This document shows positions 43,061 through 54,930 of a stretch of 64,000 nt of DNA, one piece after another. The position numbers and the translations under genes were made by a program. How positions within the stretch are numbered: the first letter of the stretch is position 1; every line of letters starts with the position of its first letter. The DNA is from Craterostigma plantagineum (Eukaryota > Streptophyta > Magnoliopsida > Lamiales > Linderniaceae), in the NCBI GenBank assembly GCA_027422505.1, contig JAPQWV010000017.1, positions 20,275,501 to 20,339,500 on the forward strand, given 5' to 3'. The notes beneath the pieces were generated by a model. It saw only the letters and a list, made by a program, of their open reading frames with translations, had not been told where the DNA came from and made no database searches.

Positions 43061-43752
43061 TGTCACGGACCTAGACTTTGGCTTGCTAGCTCCCGTGCGG
43101 CACCTAGTCCTTTAAGCAGCCCCTCGCGTGCTTTACTAGGTCAGCCTCCCCAAACGCTCTCGAAAGAAAGCAAGATGTCGGACAACCCTCGGCTTGAACG
43201 TGCCTAAGTGCAAGAGGAAAACCACACAAGTGTTGTTGATAGAGAACTCACTCTTTCTCACACTAAAGTGTTTACAATGAAGGCTACCACTTGTTCGATG
43301 AATACAAATGAACTACTCTAAGCCCCTAATATACAAGTTGTCCAACCCGATGGACGGCTAAGATCTATTCGATCTAACGGCTATTATTTACAATCTAGAT
43401 TATTCTAGGAATATCTCAAGGGATATTCCTCTCTAGAGAGTTCCATAGCATTCCACACTTGGACCTCTTTGACTCTCTAGAATGACCCGCATTGTTCCGT
43501 ATGGTTCCACGATCTTCCGGAAGGTTCTACGCGAATCCGGATGGGCCAAGAATCGTGGATAACCTCCATAGCTCCGTCTCCCTGTCGAACGGATGCTACG
43601 TGCCTCGGCCTTGCTTGGTTAGATCGACGTCCCGCACGCGACAAGCTTGGCCGGTCCCAAAAGTCTTGTTCTGGGGCGCCTCGACACTCTTGGCTCGCAT
43701 GGTCATCGCCCGATTTGCCCCGACTCTTGGTCAAATTTGTGAGGGCGTGACA
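43061..43752 (-). mobile_element. 5' LTR of the TR-GAG-like element
   Basis: 692 bp, the partner of 40270-40962. On the plus strand it begins TGTCACGGACC right after the primer site and ends GGGCGTGACA at 43752. Confidence 0.9.
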
Positions 43753-43756
43753 ACGA

Positions 43757-44380
43757 GCTCCTGATCATGCCCTCGTCACCGTCAACGCTTCCGCTTGTTG
43801 GGACATTATCAACTTGTCTTCTCTGTTATTGCGCTGACTTTCTTCTTCGAGAACTGCAGCTGCAATACTATCGAAGATCAGTTTTCCCACAGCTTAGTTG
43901 TTGCTCAAGTTGATGACGAGTTGATCGTAGGAGTCTGGCAAGCTTTGCAGTAGAAGCTCAACACGTTCACTTGGCTCTATTTTGTAGTCCAAGTCTCTAG
44001 TCGAGAGAACAAAGTGTTAACTTGTTGATGTGCTCGGTCACTGAAGAAGATTCTTCAATTCGTAGATGGTATAATTTTCTCTTCAAGAAAATTCGGCTGT
44101 GGAATGACTTGACTTGATACAACTTTTCAAGATGGTCCCAAATTTCTTTCGCACTGGTTTTTTCTTCGAAGCTGGATAATATATCATCTGCTAATGTCAG
44201 ATGAATATTGGCGATGGCTCTCCCGTCTGTCTTCTTCCATTTGACGTCACTTGTGATTGTTGTTGGACTGCCAGTGGTGGCCTCAAGACAATTTTCTTTG
44301 ATTAAAATTGTCTTTATCCTCATTTTCCACAGTGAGTAGTTTCTCCCGTTGAATTTCTCAATTACATTTTTAGCTGCCAT
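43757..44380 (-). pseudogene. Ty1/copia gag, N-terminal part
   Basis: Starts at 44380 (MAAKNVIEKFNGRNYSLWKM) and shows the copia gag core (TSAKEIWDHLEKLYQVKS, RIFLKRKLYHLRIEE). An open stretch upstream to 44656 (GRYPFCKLSDQYFLAGLSN) is the leader that commonly precedes gag in this family. The frame breaks near 44020 (after EHINKLTL) and the rest to 43757 is readable in another frame before the nested element. The two parts of gag would join across that element. Confidence 0.85.
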
Positions 44381-44689
44381 TTTTCCCACGTCGCTATCAT
44401 CGGAGAAATTCGACAGTCCAGCCAAAAAGTACTGATCAGATAATTTGCAGAAAGGGTAGCGACCAGCTTTCAAAATTACCCTTCTAAGTAAATTCCAGAT
44501 GAGATCTGACGGGGTCACTATGTGTCCCGCTTGGCGCCAGCCACCTAGACAGAACTTACTTACACAGTCTATTGCCACGACTTGCCAAAAAACTCTTCCG
44601 TAACGATAAACCTTTTCAATATTCTTTCTGATGTGGAAGATCATACAAAGCTGCAACCACAGAGCATAATCGGAATATCAATTAGGGTT

Positions 44690-44702
44690 GGCTCCAATAC
44701 CA
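44690..44702 (-). promoter_or_regulatory. Primer site of the copia element, mutated
   Basis: On the minus strand TGGTATTGGAGCC, two changes from the Met-tRNA site. It lies two bases from the LTR. Confidence 0.8.
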
Positions 44703-44704
44703 CT

Positions 44705-45111
44705 TGTTGCAAAATGGACAACATAATAATATTGGAAATATGAGGATAAAATGGACACATGAATTTACGTGGAAAACCCCTTTTAACTTGGGTAAAAAAC
44801 CACGGGCGAGGTAGAAATTTATTACTGGGGTAAAAGCAGGGGTTACAACCTCTCAATCTATAAAGGAGAAAACACTCACTATCTCTCTTTATACTTGGAG
44901 CAAATGCCGAACAAACCCTCTATTTTTTCTCCTCTTTCTTTTTCTTTCTCACTCTCTTACTTTGGCTCTTTGGTATGTTTATAGCTCAAGTATCGTAGCC
45001 TATTTATAGGCAAGAACTTATACTAATACAAATATAATATTATTATAATTAAATTATAGAGTAGTTGAAAGGAGTAGAAGTGGTAGAGTGGTTGGAACCA
45101 CTCTCACAACA
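44705..45111 (-). mobile_element. 5' LTR of the copia element
   Basis: 407 bp, TGTTGCAAAATG to CACAACA on the plus strand. The outer border is fixed by the CATGA duplication. Confidence 0.9.
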
Positions 45112-45331
45112 CATGAAATGAAACGATAATCAATGAGTCTATATTTTTAATTAATACGCGTCGTTTACTAAATTTCGTCTTTGTTTAATCTTTTCTCACC
45201 TACCACGACCACGCCAACCTTTCCTTTAATTCCTTCATTTCTTCAATAGAAAAGGATAAATGACCGGTTTTTGTTATTAAATAAACCAAAAAAAAATAGG
45301 CATTGACAAAATAAATGCTACCATAAAGGAA

Positions 45332-46640
45332 TTAATAAAATAGGCAAGTTCGTATCCTCAGATTACGAGTTACGTTGTCGTCACGTTCTCGTCCTTCTTG
45401 TCCGCTTCTAATTTTCCTGCGCTTGTACTTGTTGTTGGTTCGGCTCCTCAAGATATTCATGTAAGCCTCAAGGCTGTTTCTCGCCTTAATCAACTGCTTC
45501 ACCTCCTTGGCTTTCTTACGTACCTTTTCCTCGTGAGCGTGGTCTTTGTCGGTAGGACTGGCCTTGATAGGTTCTCCAGTCTTCTGTGTCGTGACTTTGC
45601 CGACAATATGTCGCATGGCCTCCGTCGTGGCTGCATGCGCGTTCATCTCATCGCGCTCATGCGACTCTCCTCGTACGGCTTCTTCAGCCTGCTGGGGAGT
45701 TGGCTTCTTTCTCGTCTTTTCGTCGGCATAATCGCCTTTCTTTGACACCGTCTCGTATGTCTCCATAGCTTTGACGTTCGCCCCATTGGTATTATCTTCA
45801 GCTTCGTCGGACGACGTGTGTATGGCATCGTCGACCTTGTTCTTCATCTCGTCGGCATTTTTCGATGTCTTCACGTCGATCTCCACGACTTTCTCGGGTG
45901 GTTGTCGTGGCGGCGTTTCTTCGACCGCCTCCTCTTTCTCGAGCTCTCATTCGTTTGGAACTCCTTTTTTCTTTTCTTCTTCCACGGGCTCCTCTGCCTT
46001 TGGATATATTTCCTCCTCTTCATCGCCATCGGCTTTCATCTTTGATGATTCGCCTTCTTCTTTTCCCATCTCGGGTTTTTGTGGTGGTTCATCATTTTTC
46101 TTTTCCACCACTGGCTCAGCATGATCTTTATCACCCTCGGTCTCCACGTTACGAGCTACCTCCTCTCGTACGGGTTCGCCCTCAACGTTCTTCTCATCCT
46201 CCTTCGTCGTCTCAAGTTCGCCTTGTTTTTGTGGCCGAACTTGGTTGCTACAATCAGCGTCTTTATACGCTTTCTCCAACAGTTTCCAGGCTTCTTTTGC
46301 GTTTCTCATGTCGCCTATCTCTCTGCTACTACCGGTACCTTCTATCGCATTGTAGATGGCGAGGAGCGCGATATTATTTTGTGTGAAGGGGGCTCGCCAA
46401 GTCTTCCGTTGCGATCTTGTATACCCTGTCGTATCGGGTCGGGTATGTCCGTCTTCGACGACTTTCCATAAACCTTGATCTTCAAGCTAAGCCTTCATTT
46501 TTACGCTCCACCTTACGTAGTTACTCTCGGTGAGCTGCGGGACTAACATGTGGACATCTGATATCCACGTCCACACCATCGGCACTATCGGCTCTGTCGG
46601 CTCTGGCAACACCATCATCGGCTCTATCGGTTCCGTTGAC
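45332..46640 (-). pseudogene. Gag-derived gene with proline-rich head and charged tail, two in-frame stops
   Basis: On the minus strand one frame reads from a proline/glutamate-rich stretch (TEPIEPMMVLPEPTEPIVP, about 46570-46640) through a possible ATG at 46549 into a copia-gag-like (UBN2/DUF4219) domain: LTESNYVRWSVKMKA, EDQGLWKVVEDG, NIALLAIYNAIEG, AKEAWKLLEKAYKDA. It then has a tail of about 300 residues very rich in Glu, Lys and Asp, and ends at 45332. TAG after KMKA (about 46484) and TGA at 45947-45949 interrupt the same frame, so it is probably a pseudogene or a recently broken domesticated gene. No LTRs, primer site or pol are seen around it. A TATA-like stretch lies near 46840-46850 upstream. 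Confidence 0.55.
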
Positions 46641-47061
46641 ACATTCGGCTCTGTACCATTTTGTTGTTTTATTTTTGTGTATAATTGATTTGTGTGAGGA
46701 ACGAATTAATTTGGTGAGGAGGAACGATTTGTTTCATCAACAGAGAAACTTTTTTTTCTTTTATCTGTAATGGCACACTGCTCGTGCCTTCTCTTTTCCT
46801 TTTTTTCTACTCACTCACACTTTTAACATTGGATGCATACATATATATATAGCAGATACTAGCAGTGATTGGTCAAAGGATAACTACTACAAATTGCTAC
46901 CATGCGTGATCTATATTTCGGCTGTAGATTTGATTTGTTTTTGACTTGGTTGGCTACATGATCTTACCTTTGACTTCTTGGCACATATCCATCTCGTTGG
47001 TTTATGTTATTATTTTTTTCTTATTTTCTTTTGTGTGGCTTGATTGAGATTATCTAACAAG
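46641..47061. other. Intergenic region between the gag-derived gene and the WAK fragment
   Basis: Holds T-rich tracts, a TATA-like TATATATATA near 46845, and on the plus strand a hydrophobic signal-peptide-like reading (LVGLCYYFFLIFFCVA, about 46997-47040) cut by a TGA just before the WAK domain. It may serve divergent promoters, but no site can be fixed. Confidence 0.4.
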
Positions 47062-47454
47062 TGCGTCGATCGTTGCGGAGATATAAAAATCCCATGTCCG
47101 TTCGGCCTCGACGACGACAGCAAAAACTGCTACCACGACGATAGATTCTTCGCCAAGTGTAACACTACTTTCAGCCCGCCAAAGCCCAAAGCTGTTTTTA
47201 AAGCATTCTGATATCGAAATTACGAATATAACCCTCGACGGTCAGATCACCGTCTTGCAGTTCAAATCGAAATATTGCTACAGCAAAAATGGAACTCGCA
47301 TTTCTGGCAGCGATCCATTTATCCAAATGCCTCGACCTTTTGTCGTAAGCTACACGGCCAATAAGTTCACCATCGTTGGGTGCGACACTTACGGTTACGT
47401 CTATGGGAATCTGTTAATGTTGAGCTTTCAGCATTGGCAATGTTGGGGTAACAT
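47062..47454 (+). pseudogene. WAK N-terminal wall-binding domain fragment, cut by a Del LTR
   Basis: [19 protein letters not shown] starts the cysteine-rich galacturonan-binding domain (GUB_WAK_bind type) of wall-associated kinases, followed by [11 protein letters not shown]. After a frameshift at about 47190 it continues with DIEITNITLDGQITVLQF, KYCYSKNGTRISGSDPFIQM and FTIVGCDTYGYVYGN. The reading degrades before 47454, where the LTR starts. The EGF, membrane and kinase parts are absent here. It is a different stretch of the protein from the WAK piece at 9202, which starts later in the extracellular part. Confidence 0.85.
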
Positions 47455-50271
47455 TGTCGCGCCCCGCCATCTACTAACCTTTCTAACGTTATCTTACGTG
47501 ACTAAATATTAAACAATACGCGAAAATGCGTATTAAATTTTTCCTTTTATATAAAGGAATTCATTATGTACATGCTCAAAATATCGCTCCAACCCTATAT
47601 ACAAGGGAAGTGTATAAGTGCGAAGCAAAAGAAACCCTAACGCCCGGCCACACAGGTCGCATCCATGTACACAACACCCCCAAAAGTCGCTGGAAGCTTC
47701 AAAAGGTAAGCCTTGCCATCAAAAGCGATCACGTACCGTGGTCGCGTGCACCTACAACACATAAAGTAAGGGGTGAGCTATAAAGCCCAGTAAGTAGGAA
47801 TATGCAATGTCGTGAACGTGAAAACCCTCGCAAAGGCATCCGCGCCAATGCAACTCACACCTCATAAAACAAACCCGATCTCATATCTCTCAGGGCCCTC
47901 GGCTAACTTGCTATGCACCATAAAGAGCTCTAATCCAACACGGATAAATGTGGCAGCGACCTACGCTGGGTAGCCTACGCTAGGTTTCCCTAGGTCGCAC
48001 CCTCCCAGGTCGTCCCCTCTGCCGTGCGGTAGCCCACGCTGGTAGCCTACGCTGGTTAGCCTACGCTAGGGTTTCCCCCTAGGTCGCTCCTTTCCAGGTC
48101 GCACCCTCCAGGTCGCATCCCTCCGCTATCAGGGCATCAGCCCAAATAAAATAAACAGGGCAGAAGCCCAATAAAATACATAATATAATCGACGACGCAC
48201 CACGCCGTCCTGGTGCCATAGAAGTAGCCCTGACTCAACTGCGAGTCGACATCAAATGCCTATATCGGCAAATATTATTCGCCCTCAGGCGATAAATACC
48301 GTGCATGCTCATCTCACATAAACCCCAAGTGTCTCGTGCATGCACATGGATATGCAACGTGAATTAATATCGTAAGCACTTACCATGCAGAAGCATGTCA
48401 AATAATTCACGTAATAAACACTAGTCACGTAAGCACATACAAATAAATTATGTGTTGTAGTTGAAATTCCCACTTACCTGGTATCCTTAGATATTAGCTT
48501 ATCAGTAAGTCGCTAATCTTCAAACCCTAAATATGGGAACATATAAAATTAGGGTTTGTTAGTCTAATTATAATTTCACGAAATTGGCTTAGTTTAAAAA
48601 CCCTAATTTTAACTTATAAATTTCGAAACCCTAAAATTTAGAACTTTAACCTAGACTAATAAATATTATTTCGGAGATAAATCTCGAGTGGAATTGTGAA
48701 ATGCTATTGATATAAATCTCGGCATGTTATCAATCTCGACATATATTAGATATGGATGTCGAACTACAAATAAATCTCGACATAGTTGATAAATCTCGAT
48801 ATGAATCTCGAGATGTATGTCAAGTTATAACGAAAGTCGAAAGGTAAAAAGTCGAAATGTGTAATATAAGGATTTCGATACTACATATGAAAATCTCAAG
48901 TTGATTAAATGATACACAATATTTCGAAGTCATATATCGAGCTAACTTCCACAATAGACCTCGATATAGTAATTTAATTATACAAGAAGCTTCGAAGTCA
49001 TGATTTACATTTAACAAGGATGTCGAGTTGTGTGTTAGCCTTTTACAGAGAAAAGTCGAGATGTGTATCGACATTATAACTAAGGTATCGAATTTTATAC
49101 TAATTAAAATACAATCTCGATATTACACTAGGGATTTCGATATTTATACTAAGCTATACAAAGATGTCGAGACTTGTACATATGAAATAACATATCGAGA
49201 TTATAATGATATGATATAGGTAAATCTCGATATCAACGTCTACTAGGTCTCGACATTTTCTTATTCTTCTAACCAAATTTCGATACGGCTAATAAATCTC
49301 GGTATGGTTTATTCCCAACAAGAGATGGCTCGAGATTTTACCAACAGAAATTTCGACGTTCTTAAATCCTTATGAATCTCTCGACGTTATTCCTACACAA
49401 TTACTCATACCTTCGAAATTTTCTTTTTAGTCTGAACAGCTTGTATCACCACTCTATAAATCTACTTAACTTTCGATCGAGATTTTCTCAAGCTATTTAC
49501 TTCTTCATAATTTGAACTCTTAACTTGCTAACCCTTTTTAGATACTACACACTAAATTCTAATAACCCCGTTAGTATAATCTAGGTTAGAAACCCTAAAA
49601 TCCATATAAAACCCTAATAATTGATATTTTAGTGTTTATGACCCTTAGAGTATGCTACAACTTAATTATTGTCATAAATTCATAGCAAAAGAATTATACC
49701 TTCCTTAGTTTTCAGCTCGTGCTTGGTCGTCACTTTTTCCTCTCTACTTGGATGCTTCGAGCGTTTTTACCAAATGAGTTAGTGTACCGAATAATTCTTA
49801 TTTTCCTCTTATCCTTAGTTTGACGTATCTTACTAGCTAAGTTACATCAACCTATGTCTTTAATACTTATCCTCAAAACCTTTCGTTTCCTAGCTGGGGT
49901 TTTGTAATTCTTAGTTATGATACTATTTTGTTGTAAATAATATTTCTATTTTATTACTATATTAATTTACCTTTCCCCTATTGCTAAGTTATCAAGTTCA
50001 TGAGTGTTCAAAAGCATTCATCCCAGAATAATTATTTTCGGCATTTTATCCTATAATATAGTTCGAAACTCCTAATTCTTTCGCAACTTATTCCTATCGA
50101 AAATTGTATACCTTTATACCTGAAATTATTCTAAGTCCCAACTCAAATTTCCTACCAAGTCAGTTATTCTATTAGCACATAGTTAAATAGACACGTAATA
50201 TGCAGTCACGAAAACATATAATATGCACGTAATTTTATTGGCCAACTTACTCGCGGAACTCGGGTATTACA
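47455..50271 (-). mobile_element. LTR A of the young Del/Tekay array (2817 bp)
   Basis: Plus-strand ends TGTCGCGCCCCGCC and CGGGTATTACA. The inner side meets the polypurine tract at 50272. The left third has TATA-like and tandem words (GTAGCCTACGCTGG, AGGTCGCACCCTCC at about 47960-48125); the right half is AT-rich with dense TCGA-centred words. It holds no gene. It differs from LTRs B and C by at least five shared variants, including a ~10-bp gap near 48421. Confidence 0.95.
48680..49260. repeat. TCGA-rich stretch in LTR A
   Basis: By eye about 23 TCGA tetramers in roughly 580 bases, in words such as ATCTCGATAT, TTCGAAGTC and TGTCGAG. Present at the same place in LTRs B (about 56160-56745) and C (from 63650), and in the old fragment at 4080-4620. 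Confidence 0.8.
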
Positions 50272-50290
50272 TCCTCCCCCCCTTAAAAGG
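50272..50290 (-). promoter_or_regulatory. Polypurine tract, copy 1
   Basis: On the minus strand AAGGGGGGGGAGGA directly before the LTR TGTAATACCC. Confidence 0.9.
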
Positions 50291-50306
50291 GATTTCGCCC
50301 CCGAAA

Positions 50307-53300
50307 TCAGGTAGGGAGAAATAGCTCAGGGTAGTGGTTTCTCATGTCGTCTTCCCGTTCCCAAGTGGCTTCTTCTATTGACTGATTCTGCCACAATACT
50401 TTTACTAATGGGATCTCCTTATTCCGCAATTGCTTTACTTCGTGCATCAAAATTTTTACTGGACTTTCCTCATAACTCAAGTCGGGCTTGAGCTGTTGGT
50501 GAAAACTTTCGTTGTTCAATACATGACTGGGATTTCCGACGTATTTTCTTAACGTCGATATGTGGAAGACGTCGTGAACCTGAGCTAATGAAGCTGGTAA
50601 CTCCAGTTGATAAGCTACTTCGCCTACTTTCTTAAGTATCCGGAACGGTCCTATGTATCTCGGGCTCAACTTGCCTTTCTTTCCGAACCGTTTTACGCCT
50701 TTCATTGGGGATACCTTTAGGAATACCCAATCATCTGTTGTAAACTGTAACGGTCTTCGCTTTTGGTCCGCATAACTCTTCTGTCTACTCTGAGCCGTTC
50801 GCATTCTTTCACGTATCTTTGAAATGGCTTCCGTCATTTCTTGCACCATATCAGGGCCTAAAATTGCCCGTTCACCAACTTCATCCCAATGAATCGGAGA
50901 TCTGCATTTGCGTCCGTATAGAGCTTCATAAGGAGCCATTCCAATCGTCGCGTGATAGCTGTTATTGTAAGAGAATTCGATCAATGGAAGATATCGGCTC
51001 CAATTCCCTTTAAAATCGAGTACGCACGCCCTTAACATATCTTCCAATGTCTGGATTGTTCGTTCTGACTGCCCGTCAGTTTGGGGATGATAGGCAGTAC
51101 TAAAAGAAAGTTTGGTTCCCATTGCCTTCTGCAAACTCATCCAGAACTTAGACAGGAATCTTGAATCTCGGTCGGAAATGATCGAAATTGGAACTCCGTG
51201 TAGCCGAACTATCTCTTGAACATATAATTCTGCGTATCGCTCCAAGGAGAATGTCGAATTGATCGGTAAAAAGTGGGCAGATTTGGTCAATCGATCAACG
51301 ATTACCCAAATAGCGTCGTGGCCCTTTACTGTTTTTGGTAAGCCAACGACGAAATCCATCGTGATATGGTCCCATTTCCATTCGGGAACTGGCAAAGACT
51401 GTAATGTTCCTGCCGGTCGTTGGTGTTCCGCTTTTATCTGTTGGCAAGTCAGACATTGACTTACGAATGTTGCAATATCTCTCTTCATTCCTGGCCACCA
51501 ATAGTTATTTCGTAAGTCCCTATATATCTTGGTCGCTCCGGGGTGTATGGAATAGACCGTAGTATGTGCTTCCGTCAGAATAATCTTTCGTAGTTCCGTG
51601 TTATTGGGCACGTATAAGCGATTCTTGTGATATAAGCTTCCATCTTCTCGTACTTCAAAATCAGAGGGCACTTCTTCTTTTTGCACGCCTTTAATCTTCA
51701 AATAGAGTTCATCATTCTCTTGCGCATTCCTGATCTGCTCTATTAATGTAGGTTTGAGGGTTAGTGCCGCCAATTTCACTTCAACTTCGCCTAATTGTAC
51801 AATTTCCACGTCGAGTTGTTGTAGCTCCGTGCTCACAGATTTTCGGCTTAATGCGTCGGCGACCACATTTGCTTTGCCTGGGTGGTAATGAATTACGCAG
51901 TCATAATCTTTAACAAGCTCCAACCATCGTCGCTGCCTCATATTTAACTCCTTCTGGGTGAAGAAGTACTTCAGACTCTTGTGATCCGTGAAAATTTCGC
52001 ATCGTTCACCGTATAAATAGTGCCTCCAGATCTTCAAAGCAAAGACTACTGCGGCGAGCTCCAAATCATGAGTCGTATAATTCTTTTCATATTCTTTTAA
52101 CTGTCGGGAAGCATACGCAACCACGTTCCCATTTTGCATTAATACACATCCCAGACCATTTTTCGAAGCATCGCTGTATACTGAAAATCCTCCGGTCCCT
52201 GTGGGTATCATCAGAACTGGGGCCGACGTGAGTCGTCTTTTTAATTCCTGAAAACTCAGTTCGCATTCGTCGCTCCAGTGAAATGGGGCATTCTTCTTCG
52301 TTAACTTTGTTAATGTTGAGGCGATCTTCGAGAAGTCTTTAATAAATTTTCTGTAATACCCCGCTAGGCCAAGAAAACTACGTACTTCGGTGACATTGGT
52401 TGGTTGGGGCCAATTATTTATAGCTTCGATCTTGCTTGGGTCCACGGAAATTCCTGCTCCCGAGATGACGTGTCCCAAGAATGCGACTTGATTTAGCCAG
52501 AACTCGCATTTCTTGAATTTAGCGTATAACTCTTTTTCTCGTAATATCTCAAGGACGATCTTCAAGTGTTGTCCATGTTCCTCCTTTGTCTTAGAGTAGA
52601 TAAGGATATCATCGATAAATACGATGACAAACTTGTCCAGAAATGGCTTGAACACGCGATTCATCAGGTCCATGAACGCCGCTGGTGCATTAGTCAGCCC
52701 AAAAGGCATGACTAAGAACTCGTAGTGCCCATATCTTGTACTGAAAGCGGTCTTCGGAACGTCTTCCTCTCGGATCTTCAACTGGTGATATCCCGATCTT
52801 AAGTCTATCTTTGAGAACACCGTTGCACCTTGCAATTGATCAAATAGATCATCAATTCTCGGTAGAGGGTATTTATTCTTGATGGTAATCTTGTTCAGTT
52901 CTCGGTAATCAATACATAGTCTCATCGATCCATCTTTCTTTTTAACAAACAGGACCGGTGCTCCCCATGGTGAGAAGCTAGGCTGAATGAATCCCTTTTG
53001 TAATAATTCATCTAGCTGCTCTTTCAGTTCCTTCAACTCGGTTGGAGATAACCGGTAAGGAGCCTTCGAAACTGGTGCAGATCCTGGTATTAAATCGATC
53101 GTGAATTGGATCTCACGATCAGGAGGGAGTCCGGGTAAATCTTCTGGAAAAACATCGGGAAATTCTCGTACTACTGGAATTTCTTCTAATTTCGGGGACA
53201 AGCGTTCCTCTGATGTTATTGCAAAAATGAGGTATGCTTCACATCCAGCCTTGATCAAGCGTCGTGCCTTCAATGCCGAAATCTTCGGAATACCTTTGCC

Positions 53301-54772
53301 TTTAGTTGTTCCAGTAAAGACGAACGGTTCACTTTTCTCTAAGCTGAACGTGACTGTTTTGTGGTTACAATCGATCACAGCTCCATATTTAGACAGCCAG
53401 TCCATTCCTAGGATTACTTCATAATCGTTCATCGGAATGATTATGAGATCTACAGGTAGTTCTCTATCACTAACTAATACTGGGCAATCTCGTAAGATTA
53501 GGCTAGTCCGGGTCGAAGCCCCATGTGGAATAGTTACGTTATACTCACAATCAGATTGCTGAGGTGTAATCCCGAGTCTCGCCAAGTATTTAGATGATGC
53601 AAATGAATGCGAGGCTCCTGAGTCTATTAATATGCATGTTGGGGTATGATGTATAGATAAGGTACCTGCTACTACTGACGGGTCGGTCTCTGCTTCCTCG
53701 GACGTCATGGTATATACACGAGCTGGTACAGTTGGTGGCCTCGCCTGGCCTGCAGCTTGACTTCCAGAAGTGTTCTCTGGGCATTGTTTCGCATAATGCC
53801 CTGGCCTTCCGCATCTGAAGCAGTTATTAGTCTGTGGAGGACAGTTACCAAAATGTCGTCTCCCACACCTTGGACAATTTGGTACCGGTGCGGGAAACCT
53901 TGGTGGCATCTGATTTGGTTGTTGAGGTGGTCCAGGTCTATTCTGGTAATTAGGCTTTACGCCCTTTGGGAAAAACCGTTTCTTCTGGTTCCCTCCACTC
54001 CATTGCGTTCCTTGCACAAATTTTATTTTTGCCTCTTGTGCGCGGATAATTCGGGTCTCGGCCTGTTCAGCGATTAAAGCTCTTTCTGCGACTTGAGCAT
54101 ATGTGACCCCCTGAAGTCCGGCCATATTCACATCGCGATACAATTCTGGCTTCAGGCCCTCCAAAAAGCGTTCGATCTTCAGGGTATCAGTGCTAACCAT
54201 GTGAGTGGCAAACCTCGATAACTGTTCGAATTTGCGGATGTACTCCGCCACTATCATCGGCCCCTGGCGAAGATTAATAAACTCATTCATTCTCTGGGCT
54301 CGAACTGGAGCAGTAAAGTACTTGCTCCTGAAGAGTTCTTTAAAACGATCCCGGCTCATCGTGATCGGGTCCTCAATTGCCAGGATGGTATCCCACCAAT
54401 GGCCCGCACTTCCTCGCAGTAGAAACGCAGCACATAATACTTTTTCTTCCTCGGGAATGCGGCTGTATTGGAACATGCTCTTAAGGGTCCTTAGCCAATC
54501 CTCAGCAGAGGTGGGGTCGATAGCGTCTTCGAATGTAGGCGGATTGAGTTTGCGAAACCGTTCCCCAACGATCTCGATCCTTTCTGTCTGGGAAGGTCCG
54601 CTGGTTTGTTGCCCCTCAGTGTTTCGACGTTGGATAATTCTTGGATCTGGGCAGATTGCTGACGTACTAACTCCGTAAGTTGGAGAATAGCAGCGTCACG
54701 ATTATCAGTCGGTGTTTCGGGTTCTTTACCCCGATCGGAGCTCCCACTACTTTCACTTCTTGTTCTACCCAT
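50307..54772 (-). pseudogene. Del/Tekay-like gag-pol polyprotein, copy 1, one 1-bp deletion in gag
   Basis: The frame starts at 54772 ([20 protein letters not shown]) but loses one base at about 54634, so the first 45 residues are out of frame with the other ~1440. From 54476 to 50307 the frame is open for 1389 codons: gag ([20 protein letters not shown]), knuckle [14 protein letters not shown], protease [10 protein letters not shown], reverse transcriptase with FIDDILIYS, RNase H ([16 protein letters not shown]), integrase with its HHCC part ([12 protein letters not shown]) and DDE residues ([27 protein letters not shown]), a GPF-type module ([12 protein letters not shown]) and a C-terminal chromodomain ([20 protein letters not shown]). 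All catalytic motifs are kept. Full length would be about 1488 residues. Confidence 0.95.
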
Positions 54773-54915
54773 CGTAAATATTCCTACCCTGATGTCCCTA
54801 AGGCCAATAAATTACGCAACACAAACAAATTCACAGTAATAAAAACATACTAGCAAGGCTGCTTCCACGCTTTTGAGTGTGTGTACATAGACAGTCTACA
54901 GAACCTGCAACCGAA

Positions 54916-54927
54916 GCTCTGATACCA
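54916..54927 (-). promoter_or_regulatory. Met-tRNA primer site, copy 1
   Basis: On the minus strand TGGTATCAGAGC, three bases from LTR B. Confidence 0.95.
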
Positions 54928-54930
54928 CCC

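Larger units (their letters stand above)
40270..43752 (-). mobile_element. Gag-protease-only LTR element (TR-GAG-like), nested in copia
   Basis: Two near-identical LTRs (40270-40962 and 43061-43752) surround a 2.1-kb interior with one long gag-protease frame and no reverse transcriptase or integrase. The flanks share ACGA (40266-40269 and 43753-43756), a 4-bp duplication, and removing the element restores the copia gag reading (RSSWSKCE). Such short Ty3/gypsy-derived elements are known in plants as TR-GAG; they must borrow enzymes from another element. Confidence 0.9.
36694..45111 (-). mobile_element. Ty1/copia element, degraded, with nested TR-GAG-like element
   Basis: CATGA on both sides (36689-36693 and 45112-45116) and two matching LTRs define one insertion of 8418 bp. 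Order on the minus strand: 5' LTR, primer site, gag, nested insertion (40270-43752), knuckle, protease, integrase, reverse transcriptase, RNase H, polypurine tract, 3' LTR. Without the nested element and its duplication it would be about 4.9 kb, a usual copia size. Confidence 0.9.

Noticed and set aside
40702..43207. Long plus-strand frames over the TR-GAG-like element (for example 41183-41713).
   Set aside because: They are antisense to the gag-protease frame and arise from its codon bias.
45398..46471. Serine/phenylalanine-rich plus-strand frames.
   Set aside because: They are antisense shadows of the Glu/Lys-rich minus-strand frame.
9202..47454. The two WAK pieces as one gene split by a 36-kb insertion.
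   Set aside because: The C-terminal piece lies left of the N-terminal piece on the same strand, and the protein part between them is absent.
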